Source of the DNA: Parapristionchus giblindavisi
Taxonomy: Eukaryota > Nematoda > Chromadorea > Rhabditida > Diplogasteridae
Direction: 5' to 3'
DNA: 64,000 nt
NCBI GenBank assembly: GCA_943737045.1
Contig: CALSFV010000087.1
Span: 248,001-312,000 of the forward strand
Below, one piece after another: positions 23,879 to 35,500 of the stretch. A program made the translations under genes and the position numbers. The notes under the pieces are model-generated. The model had not been told where the DNA came from. It searched no databases and worked only from the letters and a program-made list of their open reading frames with translations. Within the stretch, counting starts at the first letter, position 1, and each line of letters begins with the position of its first letter.

Positions 23879-24541
23879 AAGTGATCGAACGATGTGGACA
23901 TCACTTTCGACTAATCTAACAATAACGCCCTGTGTAAAGGCTCTCCTTTAATTGTTCCAACTTTTGATATCTATCGTTTCTCTCCATTATTCATTCTTAC
24001 TCATTTTACTCGATAAAGAATACTGTTAGTATTGATCGTCTCATGTTAATTGCACCCTTATGAACCACTTAAGCGAAAACCAATTAGTGTTTCATGAAAT
24101 CATTGATGTGAACCTTATGCACCACAAAGAAGAAATTAGAATTATACTGGTTTAACAGTGTGTTCTAGAATTACGAAGACTTTTATTTTACTTCTTATTT
24201 CATTTTTATCAATCAAGTTCAAATGGTGATATTTATTCAACACTAACATAACATTTCACAATCCCCAACTACTTCTCGATTGATCCTCCTTTTGTGTTTA
24301 TGCGGCCATGAGAAGGGTGGGGTACGCATCAATCACAGCACGCAGGTAGGCGAAGTCTAATTTGATCCATTTCTCCACTAGGATCTCTCTGCACGTCTCC
24401 CCTCTAATCATATCCCAATATCCGGGTCTTGAACATTCTTGTAGTCCCGTCGAAGCTCCTCCCCCCCTTCTGTTTCTCCGCCCATTCCGTCCATAAAACG
24501 ATGATGATCGCAACATCGGTAGTTTTTTTTTCCTTCGGACA
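23879..24541. other. Intergenic region
   Basis: AT-rich spacer between the peptide precursor and the first SXP/RAL-2 gene. A polypyrimidine stretch (CTCCTCCCCCCCTTCTG) lies about 75 bases before the next ATG. No other feature is seen. Confidence 0.45.
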
Positions 24542-25287
24542 ATGTATGCAATTCTTATTCTTTTGCTACTCGTCCTCGCATCGCCTACCGTTCACGTACC
24601 GATTGTCAATGAGGACATCGTCGTCGATCGTCTGTCCAAATATCTCTCCAGCCTTACAAAGTACGAGCTATGCAAAGGCAAAAGATCAAAAGATCAAAGA
24701 TCAACTGTGATACTTTTAGGAAGATGGTTGACGAATATGAAATGATCGTTACAAATGTCACGCTATCGCCGAGACAGCAGAATCGTCAACTGCACCATTG
24801 GGCACGCAGTCATGGTTTTGAGGTATGGGGAAATACCATAATCTACACGTTTTACTCGTTCTCTGCAATCTTTTTAGAAGGAATGGATCGCTATAAACCG
24901 GAATATGTATTGTCGTGCTGCTCAGAAGACAATTATGTTATCGTTTAATGCTGTTGATCAGCTCTTGAAAGGAAAGAGTGGACGATGAGGTATCACATCC
25001 TTGATCTTTTACCGGTTCGTCATTATTGTCCACTAACTACAGATAGTGCAGATTCAGAAGGTCATCGCTCATCTTTCCCCTAAAGAGTTCGATGTGATCA
25101 TGAAGGATCATAACGCTGAGGTAGATACTGAAACATTTTTGCTGCAAAAAAAACTTGAAAGCACGCTTTTTGTTACTAGTTTACTCTGATTATTTGTCTA
25201 AATTCAATTATTGGATTTTTTAGTAATATTCAGAAATTCCAGATCCCCGATGTCCTGAGGAATCTCGTTGATGCTCATCGGCCATAA
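24542..25287 (+). pseudogene. Secreted SXP/RAL-2 (DUF148) protein with apparent frameshift
   Basis: Nematode-specific secreted SXP/RAL-2 family; the molecular role of the family is poorly known. Exons: 24542-24660 (signal peptide MYAILILLLLVLASPTVHV), 24720-24822, 24878-24989, 25043-25120, 25243-25287. The family pattern is clear: YEMIVTNVTLSPRQQ, then LHHWARSHG, then a helix ending NAVDQLLKG, then IQKVIAHLSPKEFDVI. The first three exons join in frame, and the last two join in frame with each other. The third exon, however, reaches TGA at 24986-24988 just before its donor (GAG|GTATC), and its phase does not match the next exon. One base fewer in the run around 24971-24981 would restore phase. 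Either this is a young pseudogene, an assembly error, or a shorter protein ending at that stop. It is a neighbour of another SXP/RAL-2 gene. Confidence 0.7.
24681..24704 (+). repeat. Intronic (GATCAAA)n, SXP/RAL-2 gene
   Basis: Three GATCAAA-type units on the coding strand, inside the 59-base first intron (24661-24719). Confidence 0.9.
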
Positions 25288-26793
25288 CTGGTATACTGTA
25301 GTCATTCCATCGGCAACGTACCGTATTCTCCTTTCAAGTGTACATAATCATACAGTAAACCATGCGTGTATCACCTTCATTGTCAGAAAACACCACGCAT
25401 AGTAGTTAATTGAAGTAGAGTTCATAACCTTTCATATTTCGCACTTTTGTTATTATTATATGTATTTTTATCTTATGTTTTCACAACACGGAAATATTTT
25501 TTTAAAATAAAAATCTTTCTCGAATGAGTGAGTCACAGTACACTGTACATATCTTATCAGCACATGGTACAGAAGAGTAATTTTTTTTTACATTTGTTTA
25601 AATTGAACTAAATATGAAGTCCGAGAAAAAGTATAAACAAAAAAATCTAATTAAATACAAATACGTTTATCAAGCTATCTATATTAAAGATGGGTCGAGT
25701 TGTTATCAAATAATAACGAGTATGAATATGTTTCGAATCTCAAGGACTTAATTTTGACAAAATACAAATCTCTTGTTTTCTTCGCACGAGACAGTCCTTA
25801 ATGACCATTCATTTTTTTCACGATATTCAGAAACATGAACAGTCTCTTATTTATAAAAATGAAATCTGTACGGATAACATTAGACGAGTTATGTTAGTGA
25901 TAATCAAAAGGAAGTGTTACTTTTTACACCCTTGGTACTTACAACAAATTTGTAAAGAATATTTTGTAGGAAAGCATGTAGTTAATATTACACTTAAATT
26001 GTACATGAAACAGTTTCATATTTAAACTTCCATTAAAAATACAAATTACTGGAGTTGAGTTTTCTTAACCTTCTTTCAACGATTTTGATCATTTTGGCCA
26101 AACAACATTATGTGATAGTAAATTCTCAATGTCTTGATAAAATGTAGTGAATGTTCAGAAAAGCAGTATGTTTCTTCTCTGTGACATCTTGTTCACTCAG
26201 TAGATTACTCCGATGTATATACATTCATTTCACATTCTTTACTATGTGGTCATATCTTCATTATGATGAACCTTTGATCGCAACAGTGAATGATCATATT
26301 CTAATATTATATTCTACCATTACGCCAAGGTATTGATGAATGATCCTACTAATTTCCTGAATATCACTTATACCTCTTATAGCTCATATGTAATGGATTA
26401 GCGTAGACATTGACGGGCCCCCATCAGATATCTTGAGGATGATTGACCATTCATGTTCAATATTCATCGAGTAATGTATTCGAATGTTTCAATATAATTT
26501 ATAGCTCGAGCTTGAAATCAAAGTTAATTTTATTGAGATCAGACAAGGAGGAATTCATAATATTATAACTAAAAAATTGATCAACACAATTGTCATTAAA
26601 GTGAATTAACAAAAATCATTAAATCAAGAAGAAGAAAAGAAATAACCAAAACTATCTTCACTCCATCACTTTCATATTCTATGATAATTTAATGTATTCA
26701 GAGACGAGTCGACTTAGATTTGTGAAAACTGTAGAGAATTACGAAATACGAAGTAATGACGGTCTTTTGACAAAGATCATAAATCAAATAATT
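25288..26793. other. Convergent intergenic region, 1.5 kb
   Basis: AT-rich sequence between the 3' ends of the two SXP/RAL-2 genes. Short open frames occur on the + strand, but none shows a recognisable domain or splice structure. Confidence 0.45.
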
Positions 26794-29454
26794 TCATCTA
26801 CCGAGTGCCTCTGATAGTGTAGATCGATAGAGTTGAGTGGTCAGATATGATTTATGTTTGTCTTCTTCCTTCCTTGAATATTCATTGCTACCAGCCATTA
26901 AGAGGATAAACTTGAGTGTTTTGGCACATTTGTGAGGAAGAGCCTACAAAGGAATTCCTTTATTCTCTCGTACACCTTCACTTGTAAGCAATTTCAATGT
27001 AGTTTCCATACGATTGAAGTATGAAGTCTATTACTACTGGATTAAAAGGCCATAATTCGAAATAACACAATTTTTCTTTTCGAAACATCGGAACACGCTT
27101 TCTCTAGTCTAAACATCGGTTACAAATTTCCTAATATGATAAGTGTATGTCATTGCATCTATAAAGCTAGAAAAAGCACTACATCGGTCTAGCAAAGGCC
27201 AATCCTCCCTCGCATCCCCATAAAAACAAACATCATTAGCTTTTAGGATATAATGATACAGATTTGGGATAAGATGATCAGATCTAAACATAAAACAGAA
27301 TGGACTTTTAAGAAAACTGAAATAATGAGAGAGAAGGAAGGTGATATTTTTTCTTAAAAGTTTCTAACGCAACCCATTTCTTAGTTCCTTTCTTTCATTC
27401 TCTATAATATTTCATGACGGTCAAAAAAGTATATAAAATAATAGATAAGGAGACTATGATCAAAATAAACGCAGCCCAATGTTTCGCTCCCCCCCCCCTT
27501 CAAAGTACTAAATGCATTCTCTCTTTAATACACCACCCCCATTAATGAAATACAGTAAATATTATATGTTGACATTCACCTTGAATAGCGCTTCAAGATC
27601 TTCACGTTCTTCTGCCTTCGTTAAAGCGACGTTATCCCGAATATTAGTGTATCTGAAAACGGAATCATATTAACAGCTCATACTACGTCTTGTCTACTGA
27701 CAATAGTTTGTTAAGAAAGACTACTTCACAACTTGGATGATGAGATCTAAGTAGTTCAACTTCCAAATGCATACGCATCCTGAATAATTTAAGCAAAATG
27801 TGATTTCCATTTAATGAAGTCAATTCGATGAATTTTCAGGCAAGAATCAATACCGAGAAACTATAGTGGAAAGCAGTGATTTCTTGTCTATTTTATTGAA
27901 CGAGAATACGGCGTACTGTAAGAATGCAAGGGGTAATGCGTCCATGATTGCAGCAACTTCCTTCTTCACTTGCATTTGTTGTCGTAACAATTCCTGTTCA
28001 ATATCGAAGATTGCCTCCTGAAATGATCAATTTTGTCGCACGATTTCTTGATAATGGACTAAATGAAGTAACGCTGCACATAACCAAATCATGAACAATG
28101 TTCTAATTATTTCTGTTGAGTTGCACGGATATTATTTTCTATATTAAATTAAATTGACATCCAAGGGGACTTATTCCTATAGACGTTATGTGAACAAAGT
28201 CTCGACCATTGTGTGAAGGAAAGCTCGAACATCGTTCGTTCAAGTACAAAAGGATACTCTCGAAGAGTAAACATTGAATACAATATACAATAAGTGAGAG
28301 AAGAACAATGATGTTGAGGTACACCGAAGACGTGTACATTTCATTACAATAAGAACTAAATAGAACTATTCTCAAATTGATTTAGTCTATTCGAAGCGAA
28401 ACCCAATGAATTGTTAGAGTTAGATCTCCATCAATTGTTTATCTACGATACTACGAGCTGAATGCTGAACGAATACGAAAAATAATAAGAACAAAGAAAA
28501 AGAAATAAAGGAAAGTAACCATACCCTGACCAGCTTTGGTTGCCTCGCTGCCCATCGTCGTATCCTATATAGCAGCTCACTCTTTGTTAAGAATGGATTC
28601 TTCGCGATCCTATAAAACTCATCTTGTGATTTTCCTGTTAGAAGAGTGACAAAATAGGGTGGAGGAGTAGGTGATAAAGGGTGCATGGGATCCTTATCCA
28701 GCTCATCTTCACCTATCTCATCTTCCGAAGAAGAAGAAGAATAAGAGGATGATGATTGTACGATTGGCTTTTTCTTGCCTCGGGGAGTTCGGGTCACTAC
28801 CAAGACTTCTACTTCAGGAGTCAGTGTTGTAGTCGTAGAGGTACGAATTCTTGTCGTTGTAGGAATGGATAAAGTCGATGAAACACTGTGCGATTCTTCA
28901 GTAACACTTTCTGTCTCTTCTTCATAGTCAGTTGTAGTTGCCTCAGTAGTAGTTATCCGTCGGGCAGCCTTAGTTCTCGTTTTGCGAGTAGTCGGCTTGA
29001 TAGTGGTATACTCCTCCTCAGTAGGTTCGGTGATCTCAACAGACGAATTTGGATCAGTTGTACTGAAGGATATGGAAGAAGATTCTTGTTCAGTGGTCGG
29101 TATGGTGGTCGTAGTAGAAGTTCTTTGTGTCGTTGAAATTGAGCCATTCGCCCCTCGTTCACGTTGAAAATCCGTCGAGGTCATAATGATCTCATCTGTA
29201 GTAGTGATAATCTCAGGAGGAGGTGTTTCTATCGTATCCGTCGTAGTGGGAGCTGTCCACTCCATCGGAAGAACCGTTGACGTCATTTTAGTGCTTCGTC
29301 TGGTCACATTGACTGGTAGCCAGATCACGCACGGCCAGTACCGTCCTGTGATCAGGATCATCTTGGCGCAGTTGTTGAGTCGCTCCGTCTGTGCGTCAGC
29401 GCATACCGCAAAAAGGAAGATTGTGAGACTGACGGTAAGTCCCGAGGACTTCAT
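26794..29454 (-). CDS. Mucin-like Ser/Thr-rich protein with C-terminal SXP/RAL-2 (DUF148) domain
   Basis: Four exons (28525-29454, 27854-28017, 27580-27652, 26794-26943) join in frame to 438 residues. A signal peptide (MKSSGLTVSLTIFLFAVCADA) is followed by a short cysteine-containing region and about 200 residues rich in Thr/Ser with repeated TTT and PTTT motifs, likely O-glycosylated. Next come a Ser/acidic stretch (YSSSSSEDEIGEDELDKD) and a proline-rich hinge (SPTPPPYF). The C-terminal domain has the SXP/RAL-2 pattern: QDEFYRIAKNPFLTKSELL, RRWAARQP, then KKEVAAIMDALP and TKAEEREDLEALFKALP. If read through the first donor, the frame would appear to end in a membrane helix, but that is intron sequence. 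It is probably secreted or surface-coating. Function is unknown; the mucin-plus-DUF148 architecture is the notable point. Confidence 0.85.
27489..27498. repeat. Poly-C run of 10
   Basis: Short homopolymer in the last intron of the mucin/SXP gene, preceded by TTTCGCT. Confidence 0.9.
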
Positions 29455-30713
29455 AGTGAATGAAATGACCGTGTATGTTCAGTATTCTCAATCTCTGTCT
29501 GACCCTCTAACCCTCCTCTTCACCCTTTTGTGTTTGGACGCTATTGCGATAAGAAAGAATAGAGTCAAGAGGGACAATGACAATCTGAGAGAGTACGAGA
29601 GGTGTCACTAACGCTTCCCTGTTATAGTGCGTGTACTGTGTCTACATCTATGAATGGGCCAAGGAGTGAGTGAATGAAGGAGCTGTTTTTAGCCACACTC
29701 TCCTGTCAGATCTTTCTCTTGGGTTCAAACACACAACCCTACAAATGAGCTTTGAAGACATATCGAGCTTTTTTCCTTAATGGCTCTTATTCAGCACTCG
29801 GGAAATGAAAGAGACTAGACTCTAGTTTTTCAAGACTAGTTCAAATAAAAGCACTTGGTGAGACAATTACCTTTAATAAGTAATAAGCGTTTTTGCATAT
29901 TTCTCACTTTACAATTCATGACAATTTTCTTGAATTAAAGAAGGGGATCCTCGTATTTTTCGCGACTAAACTGGACATGGAGACATCTCACACAAGAGAG
30001 ACAACAGATCAAATCTCCCTGAATACAAAAACATTTTTATCTAAAATTATTGATGATCCGGAATACCGTATTCCGAGCTGAAAGTTTGTTGTAAAACCAG
30101 GGATGGTGGGGACTTTCTAATTTGAAAGATAAATGTAAACTACATTAGCTACTCTTCCTCGAACTAATCAGAGAACAGAATGAATGCCGCATCTTTATTC
30201 CAACATTCTTCATAATAATAACGCACCCCAAATCTCAAAATCTCGTTAAGTTTCGGATGTAATCTCTTGGACAGAAATCTAATCAAACAGACTGACTTAT
30301 TGTCTGTCTACCCTACTCTATAAATATTCTTTACTGTTGCGACTTGGTCATAGAACTAAACAAATACAGGTGAAACATATAATATTTTATCGCCAGATTT
30401 ATATTCAGCCTGCATTATCATAAATTTATATTCTGTTATACTATGAAATCGAGCGAAGAAACGGAATGTTTTTCGAACACAGGTTCAGAAGTTAGAAAAT
30501 GACATGAAACGATATAAGAACGTTAAAAAAATTGAAAAAAATTACATTCGTTCTTTGAAAATTTAATTACATTGGTAACCCGCTTAAATTCTGTTTCATC
30601 TCTCAATTTTGGTCAATACATAAACACTGTGAATGACAGGGAGCAATGTAAACCGAGAATATTTGGTCGAATCGGGCAATAGAAACACATATTGAAATGA
30701 ATAAATGATTTAA
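29455..30713. other. Upstream region of the mucin/SXP gene
   Basis: No gene is seen. About 30010-30240 holds a dispersed repeat shared with 50815-51130 (CCTGAATACAAAAACA, then TTCCGAGCTGAAAGTT and TAATAACGCACCCC). Confidence 0.5.
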
Positions 30714-32213
30714 TTTAAGACACCGGATCAGTAAGATTCGAGGGTTGAGCCACTGACCCTGGACATCGACCTCACCGATTTGGCTCAAAATTTTTTTGTG
30801 CAAAATCCCATGGCCCCCCTATCACATAATGGGTATTCATTTGGGCTGGATCCTTGAAACACAGATGTGGCGGGTTCTCGAAATTTGAAAACTCGATTTT
30901 CGCCAAAAAAAAGTGGAGCGACCTAGATCCAATATTAGTGTGGAATAATTACATATATGCCTATGCAACAAAAACTCGCTATTGGACGGGCCGGATATCC
31001 GATCGCAAACTGATTTTTTTACCTTCTCAAAACATTCTAAATTTAATTAAAATTTTAAAACAAAAAACGGCAGTCCAATTTTAGACTCATTTTATAGAGC
31101 AAAAAATTCCGCATCGAATAAGGCAAAAAAATCAAAAATCGATCGACCCGTGTTTTGAGATAAATGAACCTGAAAATGACCCGAAAATATTTGTGTTTTC
31201 AAACCCCCTCATGTTTGTACTCATATTGAAGAGCTCGTCGAGTAGAACAACTTTTATGTTGAACGTTTTGTCTGAAACTCATGTGCAAGAGAAATACATG
31301 AATTAAGATTTATTGGATCCAAATATTTTGTATCGCTTGTATCTTGAGAACAAACGACTTTCATAGAATACGACCAACATAACAAATGATGTGCTCGACG
31401 AGTTCTTTAAAATGAGTATAAACATGGCAAGGTTTCGATAACTTTTTTTTCATAACCACTTTGGAGGCCATGTTTTTCAGCATAGGGATCAATAATTTTT
31501 TTTCGTGAAAAATCTAATTAAGTATGGATTTTTGAGTTCTACAATATAGGCGTAATCACTTTGTGCACAAAAAATATTTTACTTTCGATTTACTCTAAAT
31601 TGACTGAAAAACTGTGAGAATAAATAAAACAGATGTATTTCTCTTGTACATGAGTTTCAGACAAAACGTTCAACATAAAAGTTGTTCTACTCGACGCGCT
31701 CTTCAATATGAGTACAAACATGAGGGGGTTTGAAAACAAAAATATTTCCGGGTCATTTTCAGGTTCATTTATCTCAAAACACGGGTCGATCGATTTTTGA
31801 TTTTTTTGCCTTATTCGATGCGGAATTTTTTGCTCTATAAAATGAGGCTAAAATTGGGCTGCCGTTTTTTGTTTTAAAATTTTAATTAAATTTAGAATGT
31901 TTTGAGATGGTAAAAAAATCAGTTTGCGATCGGATATCCGGACCGTCCAATAGCGAGTTTTTGTTGTCTATTTATACTTATAATTAATCGACACTAATAT
32001 TGGACCTAAGTCGCTCCACTTTTTTTTGGCGAAATTCGAGTTTTCAAATTTCGAGAACCCGCCACATCTGTGTTTCAAGGATCCAGCCCAAATGAATACC
32101 CATTTTGTGATAGGGGGCCATGGGGGTATCCATAAAAAAATTTTGAGCCAAATCGGTGAAGTCGATGTCCGGCACTACCTGGAATCTCACTGAGCCGGTG
32201 TCTTAAGTTAAAT
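30714..32213. mobile_element. Giant palindrome P1 (1.5 kb)
   Basis: Arms of about 740 bases are near-perfect inverted copies. The ends are TTAAGACACCGGATCAGTA on the left and ACTGAGCCGGTGTCTTAA on the right. Internal landmarks are GGGCTGGATCCTTGAAACAC and GATCGATTTTTGATTTTTTT. It lies just downstream of osm-3. No protein is encoded. It shares its terminal TTAAGA..CCGG with palindromes P2 and P3, so it is the same foldback family; the superfamily is not recognised. Confidence 0.9.
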
Positions 32214-32522
32214 ATAGATAAAGAATCTACAAGTGAGGGGCTATTACAGTTTGCATAATAATATTTGAGACAGTCATACTATACTATACTATGCTATGCT
32301 ATGTGATTTTTTTTAATTTCGGAAATCATTCGGATCTCACCACGCAGCTACTATACAAGACGAGTGAGATATCATTTGTATCACTATCAAACATTAAAAA
32401 GACTAGTAGGGAATGTAAAGAGGGATAAATCACATTGATATTGCCACGTTTTGTAATATCACTGGTTTCGGATTGTAGAATATGAATTGAGTTATTAAAA
32501 ATTAAAAATACATATTATCATA

Positions 32523-35500
32523 TTATATTCTTGCAGGTAGTGAATCAAGTTTGCCAGCGGGTCGTCTGATCATGGGTGAATGAGAGGAAGGAATAGGGGA
32601 TATCATATTATTATTGGTTTGTTTCCCATTGAAGACATCATCAGTGTACACAACACCGGAGAGAAGTTTTTCGAATGTTGAGGTAGGCGCAAATGTATTC
32701 AGACGTACGACTGAAATAAGAAAAAAATAAATCATCTAATTCGTAATGAGAAAAGTGGCTCAGCGAGAACAAAACTTTTTTGTATGATTTTCAAGTCCAC
32801 AAAGGACATTAAATTTTTCACTGCACATTATATGTTTCAAGTTCCGTCTTTGAGAACTAAGGATAACTGCATATGTGAGCGGAAATAGTAAACTATACCA
32901 GCTGAAGTGTATTTCTTCGATTCTTCTCTGTATTTGGATGCCAAATCGGTTTTCTTATTCTGTTGAAAGTAATTCTTCGCCGCGTTTTCCTCAGTCGATT
33001 TTGCAAGTTTCTACAAATAGTCTTCTTGATGAATCATCTTATCAAGATCGAGATTCGTTATGGTATATTTATAAAGAAAAACAAATTTCACACGATGTCA
33101 ACGAGATCAACACCGACGATTCTCTATATGAAGTTCTTTCATCAACATCAAATTTATTACTTAAGAGACCGGATCTGTAAGACTCGAGCATTTCGGCCAG
33201 ATTCCGGACATTTCGCCAAGAATTTTGATTCAGGCCACTGTACTTTATTGGTGTAGGGTACCTTGGGCCCGCATTACAAAATGGTACCCAAAGTGGCCCT
33301 AGCAGTGGAACGCGGTGTGCCAGGTGGGCGCCAAGTTTGAAAACTCGATTTTCATATTTTTTCAACCGAACAAGCTAGAGTCCAAATTTCTTCGGCATTG
33401 TGTTAGGCATGCCCAATGTGCACAGAAACACTATTGAGATTAATTTTAAGCAATTCCTAGACTGATTTTTTTACCCGTATTTTCGGTTTTCTTCGATTTC
33501 TCGGCATCTCAATTTCAATTCCGCAAAAGTTCTCTAGTATATCCATGTAGCCCAACTACTAGTGCATGCAACCCTGCTAGGCGGAAATCGATCTTGGATT
33601 GCGCGTGTCGGAAAAAATCGGTCTGATCGTCTCCAGCTTGACTCAGACTAGTTGTTTCATAATTTTTTGCTATATTTTCAAAACGATTAGTGCGGAATTG
33701 TGGTCTACTCAAAGTTTTGAGGTGAGACTAGTAAAATGACACAAGAAGCTCATCACTTGGATCAATTTGAAAATTTCGATTTTCATGACCCGGGGGTCAT
33801 GGTCGAAAATTTCAAAATTTCTCAAGTTTGAAATGTTTTAATTTATATGGCTTCTTGTGAAGTAGTAATGATGTGAAGAATATTCAGCCAATGCTCAATG
33901 GCTGATCTCTCCTTTCATCCATTTTTCGATAAGTTTCATGTTGAATGCGTGCGAAAAAGTCAGAATTGTGCTTGAATCAGTTTCCAACTTACTTTCTGTA
34001 ACATTCTATCTAAGTACTTTGCAATGTACATAATCAATATGAAAATCGTTAATTTTGGAAAATTCAAAAAAATCAATTTGAGTGCCTACTTTCACGGAAA
34101 ATTTCTGAAATAATGCATTTTTTCGACTCGAATGCCGCGACAATTAGCAAATGACAATGACATTGTGAAGTTTCATGATGAGTAAACATAGCAGAACTGA
34201 AATCCCGGTATTCGGCTCACTTTTGAAAAAATCGATTTCCATGACCCCGGGGTCATGGTAAAAAATATGAATTTTTCGAAATTAACGATTTTCATATTGA
34301 TTATGTGCATTGCAAAGTACTTAGATAGAATGTTACAAAAAGTAAGTTGGAAACTGATTCAAGCACAATTCTGACTTTTTCGCACGCATTCAACATGAAA
34401 CTTATCGAAAAATGGTTGAAAGGAGAGATCAGCCATTGAGCATTGGCTGAATATTATACACATCATTAGTACTTCACAATACGCAGCATATCACGCATGT
34501 CAGCTAAGGATTGACTGATTCCACTACACACTTTTGAGTTGACCCCCTCTTTTCTCCACGGTTTTCGATGGTCCTTGGGTAGGACATCCCTGAACCAGAG
34601 TAGCAAGGTTGGTAGATCAAACATCTCTCCAGGAGCTCACGTCAAAGTTCGTCGTTGAGGCCCCTTCCGATGCGATTTTCGCGGCTCACAGGAGAGCTAG
34701 GAAAAAGTGATCAACAGATGAAATGTGTAATTTCTCGAGTACTTTCAGATAAAAATGTGAAAATACAAGTTTTTGATTTTGTGTTCTATAAGGAATTGAT
34801 TTTGTTCCACAGTTCCGGGACCTATTTTGTTTTGGGCTCAATCGATAGAGATCGTCAATAGCTTTCATTTAAGCCCTTGGGAGCCGATTTAAGTTGGCAT
34901 TTGGCTGAATGACGGCCACAAAACTGCATTAGAATGCTGGTAGATCACTAATAAAAGACGCGCGTTGCTTTGATCTACTCGCCATTGTCGGCTAATTGAC
35001 AGGATTGTCCTGTAATATACTGGAGAATGTGCTGACGATCAATCTGACGTCGAGTTGCTCACCCAAGTGCGTTTTGTTCTCGCTGCAGCCAAATCAGCGA
35101 AATTAGTCCATTCCGATGGTTCATGGTACGGATTGACCGATGAATGCTGTAGATCTGAGAGAAAGTTCCATTTAGAGCTCTCTGGATCTCTGGCTATGTG
35201 ATCTATGTTTCTCGAAGAATTCCCGAAAGAGTTCTCGCCGGATTGAATCGATATAGCTATCTTGGATGCCCATCCCCTGGGCGGAGCTGGAACTTTCTCT
35301 CAGATCTACAGCATTCATCGGTAAATCCGTACCATGAACCATCGGAAAGGACTAATTTCGCTGATTTGGCTGCAGCGAGAACAAAACGTACTTGGGTGAG
35401 CGACTCGACGTCAGATTGATCATCAGCACATTCTCCAGTATATTACAGGACATTCCTGTCAATTAGCCGACAATGGCGAGTAGATCAAAGCAACGCGCGG

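Noticed and set aside
28420..28524. C-terminal membrane helix of the mucin protein
   Set aside because: This segment lies beyond a good splice donor (AGG|GTATGG). Splicing to 28017 continues the SXP/RAL-2 domain in frame, so the hydrophobic stretch is intron.
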